The notes beneath the pieces are model-generated. The model ran no database searches. It saw only the letters and a program-made list of their open reading frames with translations, and had not been told where the DNA came from. A program made the position numbers and the translations under genes. Shown here piece after piece: positions 63,325 through 64,000 of a DNA stretch of 64,000 bases. The stretch covers positions 606,001-670,000 of the forward strand of contig JAEMWC010000166.1 of NCBI GenBank assembly GCA_016490735.1. The letters run 5' to 3'. Each line of letters opens with the position of its first letter. Positions within the stretch are counted from its first letter, which is position 1. This DNA is from Pachyseris speciosa (lineage: Eukaryota; Cnidaria; Anthozoa; Scleractinia; Pachyseridae).

Positions 63325-64000
63325 CCACGATGACGAATACCTTTCATAATAGTGAATGACATTGTTTTAGAACAATAATTCTGATTGATACCAGGGAATT
63401 CGTTCCCGAACGGGCTTGGCAGAGTTAGATTTTTCGAAGGCATTCCGCCATACCTTCCTTACCATAAAAGAAAGCTCAACAGTTTAAAGTTGAAAACCTG
63501 GCGGATGAAGCTTGAAATTGAGTAATTTTTGTGTCAAAGAGCGACTATCGATGTCAAGTAACAGGATCCGATTGATACCAGTAGAAAACTCAAAAGCTTA
63601 GAGAGGTATGCGAAAAAATTTCATTTTCTTCTTTCAAGTCTCTCTATTTATGCTCGACATATTTTTAGTGTGATTTCTTTAAGTGCCGTTACAAACTGCG
63701 CACGCGTCTCCCTCATTTCTTCCCATGTGCATAACATGCAAAAGAATGATGGTAGGCAGAGGCAGAAAAACACCTTTTGAGTTGGCAAAGTGAAACTTTG
63801 AAGATTTTTCTCTCTGCAAATAACCACTGAAGTCTGTCCACAAGTTTAGGTTCAGCACCTAGATCAATACAAGCATAACCTTCCAAAACTTGTTTCTTGC
63901 CTCACTGACTAAGTGTTTTTGCTCATTTATGATTCCGAGGAAGCACTTTTAAAGAGATCTTACAAAAGCCTGTTCTGTTTCCAAGGCAACAAGAGACTCA
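63325..64000. other. no gene recognised
   Basis: No exon or repeat could be supported. Upstream SLC22-type exons, if any, were not found here. Confidence 0.4.

Overview
This window is animal nuclear DNA: split genes with GT-AG introns, moderate AT-richness, and very dense interspersed repeats (tRNA-derived SINEs, CR1/L2-type LINE pieces, Penelope-like elements, many foldback and MITE elements). The repeat flavour and gene structures suggest an anthozoan cnidarian, most likely a stony coral. That assignment is inference; nothing in the window names the species.

Layout. 1-3.06 kb: no gene apart from one well-formed minus-strand first exon (2888-3060) encoding a signal peptide. 3.1-13.1 kb: apparently intergenic, holding a 407-bp MITE (7299-7705), a LINE 3' end (10337-11260, minus) and other dispersed repeats. 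13.2-46.1 kb: one large plus-strand gene of about 31 exons that I identify as a RIPOR/FAM65 (Rho family-interacting cell polarization regulator) homologue. Almost every exon could be placed to the base and joins in frame, giving about 970 codons, with one unresolved small gap near exon 11. Its introns are packed with transposons. 46.1-47.4 kb: probable 3' UTR with a 28-bp tandem repeat. 47.4-50.0 kb: intergenic, with a 127-bp near-perfect inverted repeat. 50.1-57.96 kb: seven 3'-terminal exons of a minus-strand SLC22-type organic-ion transporter (MFS). Its N-terminal exons are not visible and the most upstream exon carries an in-frame TAA. 59.2-63.3 kb: a retroelement graveyard with two minus-strand Penelope-like fragments (one with GIY-YIG endonuclease motifs), a poly(A)-tailed retroposed sequence, and a decayed LINE with an RT domain sitting between inverted Penelope-like terminal repeats.

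The most notable signal that no coding annotation explains is a set of hammerhead-ribozyme cores in the mobile DNA. A complete type I hammerhead lies at 39308-39393 in a RIPOR intron, inside a 445-bp insertion flanked by a 15-bp target-site duplication. A second core lies at 50964-50997 in an SLC22 intron, sense to that gene, beside an inverted decayed mate. Hammerhead-like remnants occur in both Penelope-type terminal repeats (60660-60694 and 63228-63263), and a partial core lies at 30111-30132. The two best cores are in sense orientation within host introns, so self-cleavage of host pre-mRNA is possible and testable.

Other points of interest: two near-identical TTAA-ended elements in inverted orientation bracketing three RIPOR exons, an in-frame GC-AG intron, a start codon immediately followed by an intron, and a nested foldback complex inside a GC-rich minisatellite.
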